DNA of 34,487 nucleotides, from the IMG/VR virus record IMGVR_UViG_3300046471_000041, positions 1 to 34,487 of that record, one strand, 5' to 3'. This DNA comes from a virus. The notes under the pieces were generated by a model. It was given only the letters and a program-made list of their open reading frames with translations. It did not search any database and was not told where the DNA came from. Shown piece by piece: positions 1 through 6,175 of this stretch (positions within the stretch are counted from its first letter, which is position 1; each line of letters begins with the position of its first letter). A program made the translations under genes and the position numbers.

Positions 1-736
1 CAGTTATTCCTCGCACCGTGCCAGTGACTATCAACTGGAAGGGAATGTTGACGAACTCCGGCTAATCGTCAACGTACCGATCAAGGTGTTCTAGGCGAAC
101 ACCTAGCATGTTAGCCGCAAACGATGAAATAGCCGCAAGATGCACCACCGCCCTTGCGGCGCATTCACTTAACGGTTTTATTCGAGGAGTTTGGACTAAA
201 CCTGCTCGCCTTTGTCGGGAACAGAAGGAGGAGTGCCCTGCGCACCCGAGTAGGTCACAATTACCACGGCCATCTAACCAAATAAACTCTACCAGCCATA
301 CCGAAGAAAGCCCGTTGTGCCCCTTCACTTATGAGTGTTTGGGGCATCACGGGCTTCTTTGTTGGTGCCACAAACTCGGTCTACGGTGCACAAGGATGAC
401 TCCCTGAAGCAGCTGCCCCATATCGCTCAGCCAGAAAATTGATCGGCACCCAGACTCTGGTCGCCGAGTGCTTGCGGCGGGAATAGACCACGTAGATACC
501 CAGTTCGACGGACTGGCAGCCGCTCTGGCGATAGCTCAACTGTTAGTTACCGCGACCGCCCAATCCGACAATGGCTGGAGCTTCACCAACGCCAATGGCG
601 CCTGGAAATATCCCGTGGCGACAGCACTGGTCGTTGCGTTGCTGGGGTTTCGGCCTGCAGAGATGGGCCCGCAAACGGCCAATAGTGGACATTCACGCAA
701 TTGCCCTCCCTGCCTCATAGCGCAAGTGTTCTGCAC
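1..736. other. Left flank with no supported gene
   Basis: This stretch of over 700 bases lies outside the insertion sequence and carries no reading frame that I recognise or that has a convincing ribosome binding site. It holds a long hairpin (310-354) and a degenerate frame reminiscent of a membrane protein (from 468). It is not clear whether it is host chromosome or a remnant of the prophage's left end. No integrase, tRNA gene or attachment-site repeat is visible in it. Confidence 0.5.
310..354. terminator. Long hairpin, possible bidirectional terminator
   Basis: The arms GCCCGTTGTGCCCC (310-323) and GGGGCATCACGGGC (341-354) pair with two mismatches out of 14. The loop contains a further small stem, CACT/AGTG. 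Short T-rich runs follow on both strands (TTCTTT to the right, TTTCTT on the complement), so it could end transcription from either side. It is the strongest structure in the left flank. Confidence 0.5.
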
Positions 737-758
737 TGAATCGCCCCGGATTCTCTAG
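468..758 (+). pseudogene. Possible remnant of a small membrane protein gene, cut by the IS
   Basis: The frame opens with GTG at 468, without a clear ribosome binding site, and runs into the insertion sequence, where it stops after its left end. Residues about 15-70 look protein-like: a hydrophobic helix, then NGWSFTNANGAWKYP, then a second hydrophobic stretch. This pattern recalls the C-terminal half of DoxX-type membrane proteins, but the match is from memory and weak. After about base 650 another frame looks more plausible, suggesting a frameshift. It may equally be chance. I list it only because it is the sole protein-like frame in the left flank. Confidence 0.2.
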
Positions 759-765
759 ACACCTT
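737..765. repeat. IS inverted repeat, left end
   Basis: The first 13 bases, TGAATCGCCCCGG, are identical to the complement of the right end. A second block, TAGACACCT, is also shared; about five of 29 positions differ. It lies just past the 3' end of orfB (stop at 755-757). Confidence 0.9.
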
Positions 766-1636
766 GCAAGCTCATTGCGTAACGCTTTTCAAACTCTACC
801 GGTGACAGCTGATTGTTGAAACCATGACGGCGTTTTGCGTTGTAGAACATCTCGATGTAGTCGAACACATCGCTACGAGCATCTTGCCGCGTGGTGTAGA
901 TTCTCCGCTTGATACGCTCCCGCTTTAGAAGCTGGAAAAAGCTCTCGGCTACGGCGTTGTCATGACAGTTGCCTCGGCGACTCATGCTGGCAACCAAATT
1001 ATTCGCCTTCAAAAAACTGCGCCAATCGGTGCTGCTGTACTGGCTGCCTTGGTCGGAGTGAACCATCACCTCCTGTTTCGGCTTACGCCTCCAAACCGCC
1101 ATCAACAACGCATCAATGGCCAGATCACTGGTCATCTGCGACTTCATTGACCAGCCAACGACCTGACGAGAAAACAGATCCAGCACCACAGCCAAATACA
1201 GCCAGCCTTCGTACGTGCGAATGTAGGTGATGTCGGTGACCCACACTTTGTTGGGTTCTACGACATCGAACTGGCGCTTCAGTAAATTGGGTGAGGCGAC
1301 TGCTGGCTTACCTCCGTACTTTCCAGGGCGTCGTCGATACCCTGTCTGAGAGCGCAGCCCCTCAAGACGCATTAGCCTCGCCACACGATGCCGACCACAA
1401 TCTTCACCGACCTCGCGAAGATCATCATGGATTTTGCGATAGCCATACACTCCGCCACTCTCCAGCCATGAATGCTTAATCAAACCCAGCAATCGCTGAT
1501 CATCTTTAGCGCGTGCAGATTGCGGCTCAGACAACCAGGCGTAATAACCACTGGGATGGACTTTCAGCGTCAGGCAAAGCCGTCGAATGGAATAGTCGCC
1601 CGCGCGCTGCTTGATAAAGGCGTACTTCAGCCGCAC
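755..1636 (-). CDS. IS3-family transposase OrfB (DDE integrase domain)
   Basis: OrfB is the catalytic half of the transposase. Residues about 1-100 form the HTH_21-like region (IHDDLRE, RVARLMR). The rve integrase core follows with the DDE triad: first Asp in VWVTDITYI, second in VHSDQGSQY, Glu in NAVAESFF. The C-terminal YNAKRRHGFNNQLSPVEFE is typical. At 293 residues it is full length. It starts with GTG at 1636, but is normally made as an OrfAB fusion by -1 frameshifting from orfA, whose end it overlaps by 10 bases. The frame stays open from the slippery site (1660-1666) into orfB, supporting this. No internal stop or missing catalytic residue is seen. Confidence 0.95.
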   Translation of the reverse strand: MRLKYAFIKQRAGDYSIRRLCLTLKVHPSGYYAWLSEPQSARAKDDQRLLGLIKHSWLESGGVYGYRKIHDDLREVGEDCGRHRVARLMRLEGLRSQTGYRRRPGKYGGKPAVASPNLLKRQFDVVEPNKVWVTDITYIRTYEGWLYLAVVLDLFSRQVVGWSMKSQMTSDLAIDALLMAVWRRKPKQEVMVHSDQGSQYSSTDWRSFLKANNLVASMSRRGNCHDNAVAESFFQLLKRERIKRRIYTTRQDARSDVFDYIEMFYNAKRRHGFNNQLSPVEFEKRYAMSLQGV

Positions 1637-1905
1637 TCCTTGGCAAAGTACGCGGCGGCCTTTTTTAAGATGTCTCGCTCTTCAGTGACCCGCTCGAGTT
1701 CCGCTCGCAGTCGACGTAGTTCAGCGTGCTGGTCATCGTCTTGCTGCCGTTCTTCTTGAGGTTTGCTGTAGCGCTTTATCCACGCATAGAGGCTATGCGT
1801 CGACACACCAAGACGGGCCGCTACGTCAGCGACGGGAAGCTTCTTTTCGGTCACTTGATTGACCGCTTGGATTTTGAATTCTTCGGGATAACGCGGGTTG
1901 CTCAT
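1627..1905 (-). CDS. IS3-family transposase OrfA (helix-turn-helix)
   Basis: OrfA is the DNA-binding half of the IS3-family transposase, 92 residues, the usual length. Residues about 7-50 form the HTH_Tnp_1 domain (EEFKIQAV, VADVAARLGVS, LYAWIKRY). Residues 55-85 form a leucine-zipper coiled coil (LRRLRAELERVTEERDILKK) that mediates multimerisation. It binds the terminal repeats and, fused to OrfB by frameshifting, forms the active OrfAB transposase; made alone it usually represses transposition. Its start is 62 bases inside the right inverted repeat's outer end, as expected for the family. It is intact. Confidence 0.95.
   Translation of the reverse strand: MSNPRYPEEFKIQAVNQVTEKKLPVADVAARLGVSTHSLYAWIKRYSKPQEERQQDDDQHAELRRLRAELERVTEERDILKKAAAYFAKECG
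1660..1666 (-). other. A6G slippery heptamer for OrfAB frameshifting
   Basis: Read leftward the sequence is A AAA AAG in the orfA frame, the classic -1 slippery heptamer of IS3-family elements. OrfB lies in the -1 frame, and no stop codon intervenes between the heptamer and the orfB start. The slip would join OrfA residue ~81 to OrfB with a short bridging segment. Confidence 0.85.
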
Positions 1906-1938
1906 GGCACCTCCTGATTGGCCTCATTTTAAGGCATG

Positions 1939-1967
1939 GAGGTGTCTACGAAACCCGGGGCGATTCA
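1939..1967. repeat. IS inverted repeat, right end
   Basis: This end reads CCGGGGCGATTCA at its outer edge, the complement of the left end. The symmetry can be extended two further bases on each side (AC at 735-736, GT at 1968-1969), so the true outer boundary is uncertain by 2 bp. No direct repeat flanks either version. Confidence 0.9.
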
Positions 1968-1968
1968 G

Positions 1969-2157
1969 TTAGCGTGATACCGCGATTCTCAGCGCTACCG
2001 CCACCTCAATAAGCTTGTGAGCTTGGATAGATACGGAAGTAGCCAAGTCATCTTCCCGAGCTTCTTTGAGCGTTGTAGACAAATCGAGCAGCTTCCCCAC
2101 CTCAGTTTCTATGGCGCGGATGGACTCACCTATATGGTAGTGAAGCGAGTGCGCCAT
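1969..2157 (-). CDS. Small protein at the end of the immunity operon, probably truncated by the IS
   Basis: This 62-residue, mostly helical protein of unknown function reads MAHSLHYHIGESIRAIE at its start. It is the third leftward gene after the repressor and follows the 91-residue gene by 64 bases. Its stop codon (1969-1971) falls exactly at the edge of the insertion sequence, so the frame appears to have been cut and ended by the junction; the original protein was probably longer. I do not recognise a family. It is likely co-transcribed with the repressor and therefore expressed in the lysogen, if it still makes a stable product. Confidence 0.5.
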   Translation of the reverse strand: MAHSLHYHIGESIRAIETEVGKLLDLSTTLKEAREDDLATSVSIQAHKLIEVAVALRIAVSR

Positions 2158-2221
2158 GCTGTTGACCCTCGATCCAGATCACTCACAAATTATGGCCGCA
2201 TCGGATCAGTCGACTCAGATA

Positions 2222-2497
2222 TCAGCTACGGCCAAACCATTTCTTAAACGTCAGCATTACTGAGGATCGAGGCTTCTTCGGCTTGTGATCACCCACTAAG
2301 CTTTCAAGTGCGAAAGTAGCCTTTAGGGTTCGCTCCCGTAGCGTGCTGAGTCGAATGTGCAGCTCTTTCTTCAGGCGCTTTTGTTCGTCGGGTGGAGAAA
2401 GCTCTATCAGCTTGCGAGCCATGAAAAAATTCAGCTCCATCTGCTGGTCTAGAGCTTCGGTGATTTCCTTGATCGCATCTTTCATCCTAGATTCCAT
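2222..2497 (-). CDS. Hypothetical helical protein downstream of the repressor
   Basis: The protein has up to 91 residues, is charged and helical throughout, with no membrane segment or signal peptide, and ends in a basic tail (FKKWFGRS). It begins 31 bases after the repressor stop on the same strand, so it is very likely in the repressor operon and made in the lysogen. Two starts are possible: ATG at 2497 without a clear ribosome binding site, or ATG at 2485 with GGA about seven bases upstream; the second would give 87 residues. Function unknown. Genes in this position often affect superinfection or host fitness, but nothing here shows that directly. Confidence 0.6.
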   Translation of the reverse strand: MESRMKDAIKEITEALDQQMELNFFMARKLIELSPPDEQKRLKKELHIRLSTLRERTLKATFALESLVGDHKPKKPRSSVMLTFKKWFGRS

Positions 2498-2528
2498 TCA
2501 GTTGACACATTGGTTACGCCTTTTGGCG

Positions 2529-3401
2529 CTAAACCAGGTGAGCGTTCCACACCAGCAGTACTCGCGCTTGAATGTAGGTGTCTTCCGCCCTGATGGTTTG
2601 CGGTGGATGCCGAGGGTTGTCAGAGAGCATGTTGATCTGCTCGTCACCCAGCCACTGAAGTCGCTTGATGTAGAGGTGACCTTCCCAAGAGAACATGTAG
2701 ATTCCATCGCCTACGAACTCTCGAATGCTGACGTCGACCAGCAGTGGGTCGCGATGCTTGATTGTGGGAGCCATTGATTGGCCCCAACCAGTCACCATTT
2801 TCAAATGGAAGTGTTCTTTGAACTCAACGCCCATCTCGCGCAAATGCTGTGGGCTTACACGCACGTCCTGAAACATCTCAGGGTAGTCGTGGGGGATTTG
2901 TCCACCGCCCATTGCAGCGCGGACGTCGTAGTGGGCGATCCACACCTCATCGCCCATTGCGCCGGGGCGGTAGTAATCCAATTCGATGACTCCGCCGCCA
3001 TCGTCGGCTTCTGCCGCTGCAAGCAACCTCTTCCTTGCAGCCTCAGGTAGAGACGTCCCTTGTTTTGCGAGCATCTGGCGAACCATATCGGCAGCGGAAG
3101 CGCTTTTCGATGACGTGTTCGTTTGTTCGGCTGCGCCTGTAAGACCACTGATTTCATTCGCCAGGCGCTTGCTGAATTTTTCAATAGGGACATTTAGAAG
3201 GCGCGACAACACCGCCGCAAACTTCACGTTCAGCGGGTTGGTGCCGTTCAGGTACATCGCGACCGCAGCAGAAGAGATGTCAGCCGCTTCTGCAAGACTC
3301 GCTTGAGTCAGGCCGAGGGAGTTCTTTTTCGATACGAAAAGCGCCTTGGCGGCGTCGCACTCAGCTTTTAGCTCTGGGGAAAGTTCTTTCTTTTTACTCA
3401 T
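2529..3401 (-). CDS. CI-like repressor (HTH plus S24 autoprotease)
   Basis: This is the prophage repressor, 290 residues. An N-terminal Xre/lambda-type helix-turn-helix spans about residues 25-75 (LTQASLAEAADISSAAVAMY). A linker rich in Ala and Ser follows. The C-terminal LexA/CI-type S24 peptidase domain covers about 150-285, with nucleophile Ser209 in GWGQSMAPT and general-base Lys246 in YIKRL. The likely self-cleavage region is RAAMGGG (161-167), although the usual Ala-Gly pair is interrupted by Met, so the exact scissile bond is uncertain. It would bind the three operators at 3411-3474, hold the lytic genes off, and be cleaved with RecA during DNA damage, making the prophage SOS-inducible. 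It is divergent from cro. Confidence 0.93.
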   Translation of the reverse strand: MSKKKELSPELKAECDAAKALFVSKKNSLGLTQASLAEAADISSAAVAMYLNGTNPLNVKFAAVLSRLLNVPIEKFSKRLANEISGLTGAAEQTNTSSKSASAADMVRQMLAKQGTSLPEAARKRLLAAAEADDGGGVIELDYYRPGAMGDEVWIAHYDVRAAMGGGQIPHDYPEMFQDVRVSPQHLREMGVEFKEHFHLKMVTGWGQSMAPTIKHRDPLLVDVSIREFVGDGIYMFSWEGHLYIKRLQWLGDEQINMLSDNPRHPPQTIRAEDTYIQARVLLVWNAHLV

Positions 3402-3410
3402 CCGTGAAAT

Positions 3411-3425
3411 TTAACCGTTGGTTAA
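3411..3425. promoter_or_regulatory. Operator site 1 of the immunity region
   Basis: TTAACCGTTGGTTAA is a perfect 6-bp-arm palindrome with a 3-bp centre, nine bases upstream of the repressor start. It shares the TTAACC-N3-GGTTAA plan with the two sites to its right. Being nearest the repressor gene, it is the best candidate for negative control of the repressor's own promoter, like lambda OR3. Confidence 0.75.
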
Positions 3426-3435
3426 TTTAAAAGCG

Positions 3436-3450
3436 TCAACCGGCGGTATT
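3436..3450. promoter_or_regulatory. Operator site 2 of the immunity region
   Basis: TCAACCGGCGGTATT is the least symmetric of the three sites but keeps the AACC-GGC-GGT core. Its centre is 25 bp from site 1 and about 24 bp from site 3, placing all three on nearly the same helical face. It overlaps the start of the -35 element proposed for the cro promoter and the complement of a TTGACG -35-like hexamer facing the repressor gene (3434-3439). Confidence 0.7.
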
Positions 3451-3477
3451 GCTAGAAAACTAACCGGCGGTTAATAT
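3449..3477 (+). promoter_or_regulatory. PR promoter for cro and the early operon
   Basis: TTGCTA (3449-3454) and TAATAT (3472-3477) are separated by 17 bases, giving a good sigma70 promoter. Transcription would begin near 3484, about 26 bases upstream of the cro start. Operators 2 and 3 cover the two hexamers, so repressor binding would block polymerase directly. Confidence 0.65.
3460..3474. promoter_or_regulatory. Operator site 3 of the immunity region
   Basis: CTAACCGGCGGTTAA is nearly perfectly symmetric and matches site 1 in its arms and site 2 in its centre. It covers the -10 region of the proposed rightward promoter, making it the analogue of lambda OR1. Confidence 0.75.
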
Positions 3478-3509
3478 TGATCTCGAAAACACCATTCGAG
3501 ATTTTCAGA

Positions 3510-3716
3510 ATGAAGCAGATCCCACTAACAGAGCTGGTTGCTACGAAAGGGCAGGCCTTTGCGGCTAAGTCTCTTGGGGTCAGCCCCGCTGCAATCAGTA
3601 AGGCCATTTCCGCCGAGCGAAACATTTCGGTCACATGCAATGAAAACGGGACCTTTGAGGCCCATGAACTCAAGTCGTTCCCGGCGCAAGCATCACCGAA
3701 GAGATCCGCAGCCTAA
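3510..3716 (+). CDS. Cro-family repressor
   Basis: This 68-residue protein resembles lambda Cro over its whole length: an N-terminal MKQIPLTELVATKGQ, a helix-turn-helix in QAFAAKSLGVSPAAISKAI (about residues 15-33), then a beta segment with NISVTCNENGTFEA and a final ELKSFP before a short flexible basic tail. It would bind the same operators as the repressor and favour lytic growth. An in-frame TTG at 3477 exists, but it lies in the -10 region of the promoter, so I take ATG 3510, preceded by a weak GAG nine bases upstream. It is the first gene of the rightward early operon. Confidence 0.88.
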   Translation: MKQIPLTELVATKGQAFAAKSLGVSPAAISKAISAERNISVTCNENGTFEAHELKSFPAQASPKRSAA

Positions 3717-3928
3717 ATAACCGACTTCCGCGATGATGCGAGAGAGACGGTTGTGCGCTCAAAACCGCGCAGCTCATCACCGCCAAGGCGATCACGTAAG
3801 GGGCCAGCAACCCGCTCAAACGCAGGCCAAAGCCGGAGTTGAGACGACAAGGGAAGGGTGGATGCCAAGGCAACCACCAAGCAGCAAAGGGCGGCTATCT
3901 CGCCTTGTAATTCGGAATGAGTGGTCAT
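3713..3928 (-). CDS. Small leftward gene between cro and the CII-like gene
   Basis: This 71-residue protein of unknown function is encoded against the early operon. Support comes from the ribosome binding site CAGGGA placed seven bases before its ATG, from a protein-like sequence (LPLSSQLRLWPAFERVAGPLRD) and from the lack of any good gene on the other strand. Its stop overlaps the end of cro by four bases, so the two genes converge. Rightward transcription from PR would produce RNA complementary to its whole message, so it may be expressed only when the early operon is off. The composition suggests a short hydrophobic helix (residues 10-30) followed by an amphipathic region. I do not know its family. 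Confidence 0.55.
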   Translation of the reverse strand: MTTHSELQGEIAALCCLVVALASTLPLSSQLRLWPAFERVAGPLRDRLGGDELRGFERTTVSLASSRKSVI

Positions 3929-4011
3929 GGATGAGTCCCTGATCAGTTGATGACCAGATCATCGCTTTGTTGGCGTAACGCCACCACGGAAACAAATTTG
4001 AGGTTTTACGA

Positions 4012-4434
4012 ATGGAAGATTTTCTGCGGGCCTGCCAAAGCGCTGTTCTGGATAACGAGGCCAAATCACTGGCGGCAAAGATGGGCGTTCCTCACGTTGG
4101 GCTGCTTCAGCGCGCCAACCCGGACAACGATGCTCACCACCTAACCGTGGAGCACTTGTTCGGGATCTTGCTGCACACCAGCGACATCCGCCCTCTGGCG
4201 GCGCTCGCAAATGAATTCGGCTTCGACCTGGTCGCTAAAACTTCTCCTCAGCCTCAAGCGCTGACCAAATCTCTGATCAACGTCGGCAAGGAAGTGGCTG
4301 ATTTGACGATCGCCGTGCACGAAGCGCTCGGCGACGACCACGTCAGCACCTTCGAAAAATCCTTGATACGCCAAGAAATCAATCATGTCCGGCAAAGCCT
4401 GGACGTGATGGATGCATCGGTGAAAGCCGCCTGA
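4012..4434 (+). CDS. CII/CP76-family phage regulatory protein
   Basis: This 140-residue protein looks like the Phage_CP76 (CII-type) regulators of enteric and Pseudomonas phages: an N-terminal helical region (residues 1-35), an HLTVEHLFGILLHTSDIRPL helix-turn-helix-like segment at about 45-66, and a helical C-terminus (VADLTIAVHEALGDDHVS) that would oligomerise. These proteins take the place of lambda CII and influence the lysis/lysogeny choice by activating repressor or integrase promoters. ATG at 4012 has GAGG eight bases upstream. It lies between cro and the Rha-type gene, the expected position. Its target promoters could not be identified in the window. Confidence 0.75.
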   Translation: MEDFLRACQSAVLDNEAKSLAAKMGVPHVGLLQRANPDNDAHHLTVEHLFGILLHTSDIRPLAALANEFGFDLVAKTSPQPQALTKSLINVGKEVADLTIAVHEALGDDHVSTFEKSLIRQEINHVRQSLDVMDASVKAA

Positions 4435-4516
4435 AAAAGATTTCGCATGCGGAATCTCGAGAACTGGGTCACTGCCTTCTCACTATTAGTTTGAAGGTCG
4501 ACAAAACCATAAGGCA

Positions 4517-4543
4517 CAAAAAAGCCGACGGACGAGGTCGGCT
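4517..4543 (-). terminator. Intrinsic terminator facing left
   Basis: The stem AGCCGAC/GTCGGCT (4523-4529, 4537-4543) has a run of A just to its left, which becomes a U tract on the leftward transcript. On the rightward strand no T run follows, so it is not a terminator for the early operon. A leftward transcript starting inside or beyond the Rha gene would end here, just short of the CII-like gene. Confidence 0.6.
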
Positions 4544-4571
4544 GATTCGATAACACTTTGTGAGGCCGATT

Positions 4572-5384
4572 ATGCAGAGCCAACTCCATTCAAGCAATAC
4601 CCCGAACCATGCCGCGACACGTTTTGTTAATTCCGAAAACGTGTCGCGGACCACGATGTCTTCCCGCGAGATCGCCAACGTCACCGGCAAGCGTCACGCC
4701 AACGTGAAGCGCGACATCGCCGCGATGCTGAAAGAGCTGAAATTAGATGTACTCAGTTTTGAGCACATCTATCTGGATGGTCAAAACCGCGAGCAGGTCC
4801 AGTATCTGCTCGACCGCGAGCATACCGACTGCCTGCTCACCGGATACAGCGCACCGATGCGCATGAAGGTGATTCGCCGTTGGCGTGAACTGGAACAGCA
4901 GCAGGGCGCCCGCGAGCAAGTCCTGCTCAGCGGAACCAAAGTCGTCGGCGAGCTCGCAATCCTCGAGTGCTTCACGCGCCTTCTGAAGCCGGCGCCATCC
5001 AGTCAAATGCTGATGCTGGCCAAGATCGCCGCGAACAACGGCCTCGACGCCAAGTTCCTCCCTGGTTACACCATCGACGCCGCACCAGACGCAACGGGCG
5101 GCAGTTCCATGCCGACCAAGGCCATCACTGCCCTGATCAAAGATCACGGTATCGCCAGCACAGCCGCCGCCTTCAATCGTGCACTGGCCGCCAAGGGCTT
5201 CCTCAAGCAGCTCCAGCGCAAGAACTCCAAGCAGGAAATGGTCGACTTCTGGTGCGTTACCGAGAAGGGCATGACCTACGGCAAGAACCTCACCAATCCT
5301 CAATCCCCCCGCGAGACGCAGCCTCACTGGTACGTCGATCGTTTCCTCGAACTGGCCGACCTGGTCGGCAAGGGAGCCAAGTAA
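4572..5384 (+). CDS. Rha-family phage regulatory protein
   Basis: This protein of 270 residues has an N-terminal pRha domain (about 28-115: TMSSREIANVTGKRHANVKRD, then LDREHTDCLLTGYS and a basic helix MRMKVIRRWRELE). The C-terminal region (about 155-265) resembles the DNA-binding C-terminal domain found on phage antirepressor-type proteins. Rha proteins are early regulators that can interfere with growth in some hosts. The GTG at 4560 is in frame, but GAGG lies six bases before ATG 4572, which decides the start. The first 28 residues are partly encoded by a 36-bp palindrome (4613-4648), which is unusual. Its stop overlaps the start of the next gene (TAATG), indicating translational coupling. 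Confidence 0.85.
   Translation: MQSQLHSSNTPNHAATRFVNSENVSRTTMSSREIANVTGKRHANVKRDIAAMLKELKLDVLSFEHIYLDGQNREQVQYLLDREHTDCLLTGYSAPMRMKVIRRWRELEQQQGAREQVLLSGTKVVGELAILECFTRLLKPAPSSQMLMLAKIAANNGLDAKFLPGYTIDAAPDATGGSSMPTKAITALIKDHGIASTAAAFNRALAAKGFLKQLQRKNSKQEMVDFWCVTEKGMTYGKNLTNPQSPRETQPHWYVDRFLELADLVGKGAK
4613..4648. repeat. 36-bp palindromic site, copy A
   Basis: CGCGACAC and GTGTCGCG lie 20 bases apart. The pairing extends inward through GTTTT/AAAAC and outward by one pair, giving perfect 14-bp arms (4612-4625 and 4636-4649) around a 10-base centre. It is inside the N-terminal coding part of the Rha gene. A second copy with the same arm spacing is at 11207-11242. Confidence 0.85.
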
Positions 5385-6175
5385 TGGCCGGAGACTGGAT
5401 AAAAATGCGCATCGAACTTCAGACTCATCCGAAAGTTTTCCGCATGGTGTCCGCATTGAAAGCGGACAGACTTCGGATCATCGGCGGACTGCACATCGCT
5501 TGGAGCATCTTTGACACTCATTGTGATGATGGTGTGCTGGTGGGTTACACCACTGATGCGATGGACGCTGTCATCGGCTGGCCGGGCTTCACTCAGGCCA
5601 TGATTGACGTCGAATGGGCAGCCCTGAATGACGCTGGAAGCCTTGTAATGCCTCGCTTTGACGAGCACAACGGTAAGAGTGCAAAGCGCCGCGCCAACGA
5701 CAATGAGCGCAAACGTAACGACCGAAACAGCAAGGATGTCCGCAATGTGTCCGCTAGTGATGCGGACAAAAAGCGGACTAGAGAAGAGAAGAGAAGAGAA
5801 GATAAAGATAAAAAGCCTTATGGCGATGATGCGGTCGATCCTGCGGAGCTGTTCGCACGGTTCTGGGCGCTCTATCCCCGCAAGGTCAGCAAGGACGCTG
5901 CACGCAAGGCCTGGGACAAGCTCGATCTGTCCGCAGAGCTTTTCGAGACGATGATCCAAGCCTTGGGTGCGCAGAGCCTTAGCGTCGACTGGACCAAGGA
6001 CAACGGCCAGTTCATCCCGCACGCCTCGACCTGGCTCAACGGCAAGCGCTGGGAAGACGAAGTGCCGGAGCCAGCACCCATGGGCAGCAATGTCCACCCG
6101 TTCCCACCGCGTCGTCAGGCCAATGGCCCGGACTTCGACGACAAGACCTGGGCTGATGACTTGGGGGCGCTGTGA
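5384..6175 (+). CDS. Phage replication initiator (O-like)
   Basis: This protein of 263 residues combines an N-terminal winged-helix-like domain (about 1-95: GDWIKMRIELQTHPKV, RIIGGLHIAWSIFD), a very charged linker (about 105-145, KKRTREEKRREDKDKK) and a C-terminal domain (about 150-245) with FARFWALYPRKVSKDAARKAW and FIPHASTWLNGKRWEDE. The C-terminal motif is standard in phage replisome organisers. It should bind the origin and recruit the helicase loader encoded next. It starts within the Rha stop (TAATG), with GGGAG upstream. The long frame opening upstream at 4967 is a shadow of the Rha gene. The linker DNA contains the candidate origin. Confidence 0.82.
   Translation: MAGDWIKMRIELQTHPKVFRMVSALKADRLRIIGGLHIAWSIFDTHCDDGVLVGYTTDAMDAVIGWPGFTQAMIDVEWAALNDAGSLVMPRFDEHNGKSAKRRANDNERKRNDRNSKDVRNVSASDADKKRTREEKRREDKDKKPYGDDAVDPAELFARFWALYPRKVSKDAARKAWDKLDLSAELFETMIQALGAQSLSVDWTKDNGQFIPHASTWLNGKRWEDEVPEPAPMGSNVHPFPPRRQANGPDFDDKTWADDLGAL
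5448..5468. repeat. Inverted repeat TGTCCGC-N7-GCGGACA, upstream copy
   Basis: Perfect 7-bp arms surround a 7-base centre (ATTGAAA). The inner pair of the larger structure at 5737-5779 has exactly the same arms and the same 7-base spacing, which argues for a shared binding protein, most simply the initiator in whose gene both lie. Confidence 0.65.
5737..5779. repeat. Nested palindrome, candidate replication origin iterons
   Basis: Four copies of the 7-mer form a symmetric array: TGTCCGC at 5737 and 5748, then GCGGACA at 5762 and GCGGACT at 5773. Copies on the same side are 11 bp apart, one helical turn, and the inner pair is separated by 7 bases. A purine-rich, A-rich tract follows at once. 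The array lies in the poorly conserved linker of the initiator gene, as lambda's origin lies inside gene O. Confidence 0.6.
5780..5815. other. Purine-rich tract with GAGAA repeats beside the iterons
   Basis: Four tandem GAGAA units (5781-5800) continue into GATAAAGATAAAAA, giving about 35 bases of nearly pure purine on the coding strand. In lambda, an asymmetric A-rich region next to the iterons melts first during initiation; this tract is the natural counterpart. It encodes the charged linker, so composition alone could explain it. Confidence 0.5.

Larger units (their letters stand above)
737..1967 (-). mobile_element. IS3-family insertion sequence, complete
   Basis: This 1231-bp element is bounded by imperfect 29-bp inverted repeats that begin TGAATCGCCCCGG at each end. 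It carries two leftward overlapping genes in the orfA/orfB arrangement of IS3-family elements, with a frameshift heptamer between them. Both frames are intact, so it may be active. The bases flanking the two ends (CAC on the left, GTT on the right) do not form the 3-4 bp target duplication expected of a simple insertion. The subgroup looks like the IS3 group, judged from the OrfA C-terminus (RDILKKAAAYFA); a name cannot be given without a database. Confidence 0.93.

Noticed and set aside
4967-5383. Upstream extension of the O-like reading frame to 4967
   Set aside because: It overlaps the Rha gene in another frame and yields Arg/Gln-rich nonsense; the ATG at 5384 overlapping the Rha stop is the natural start.
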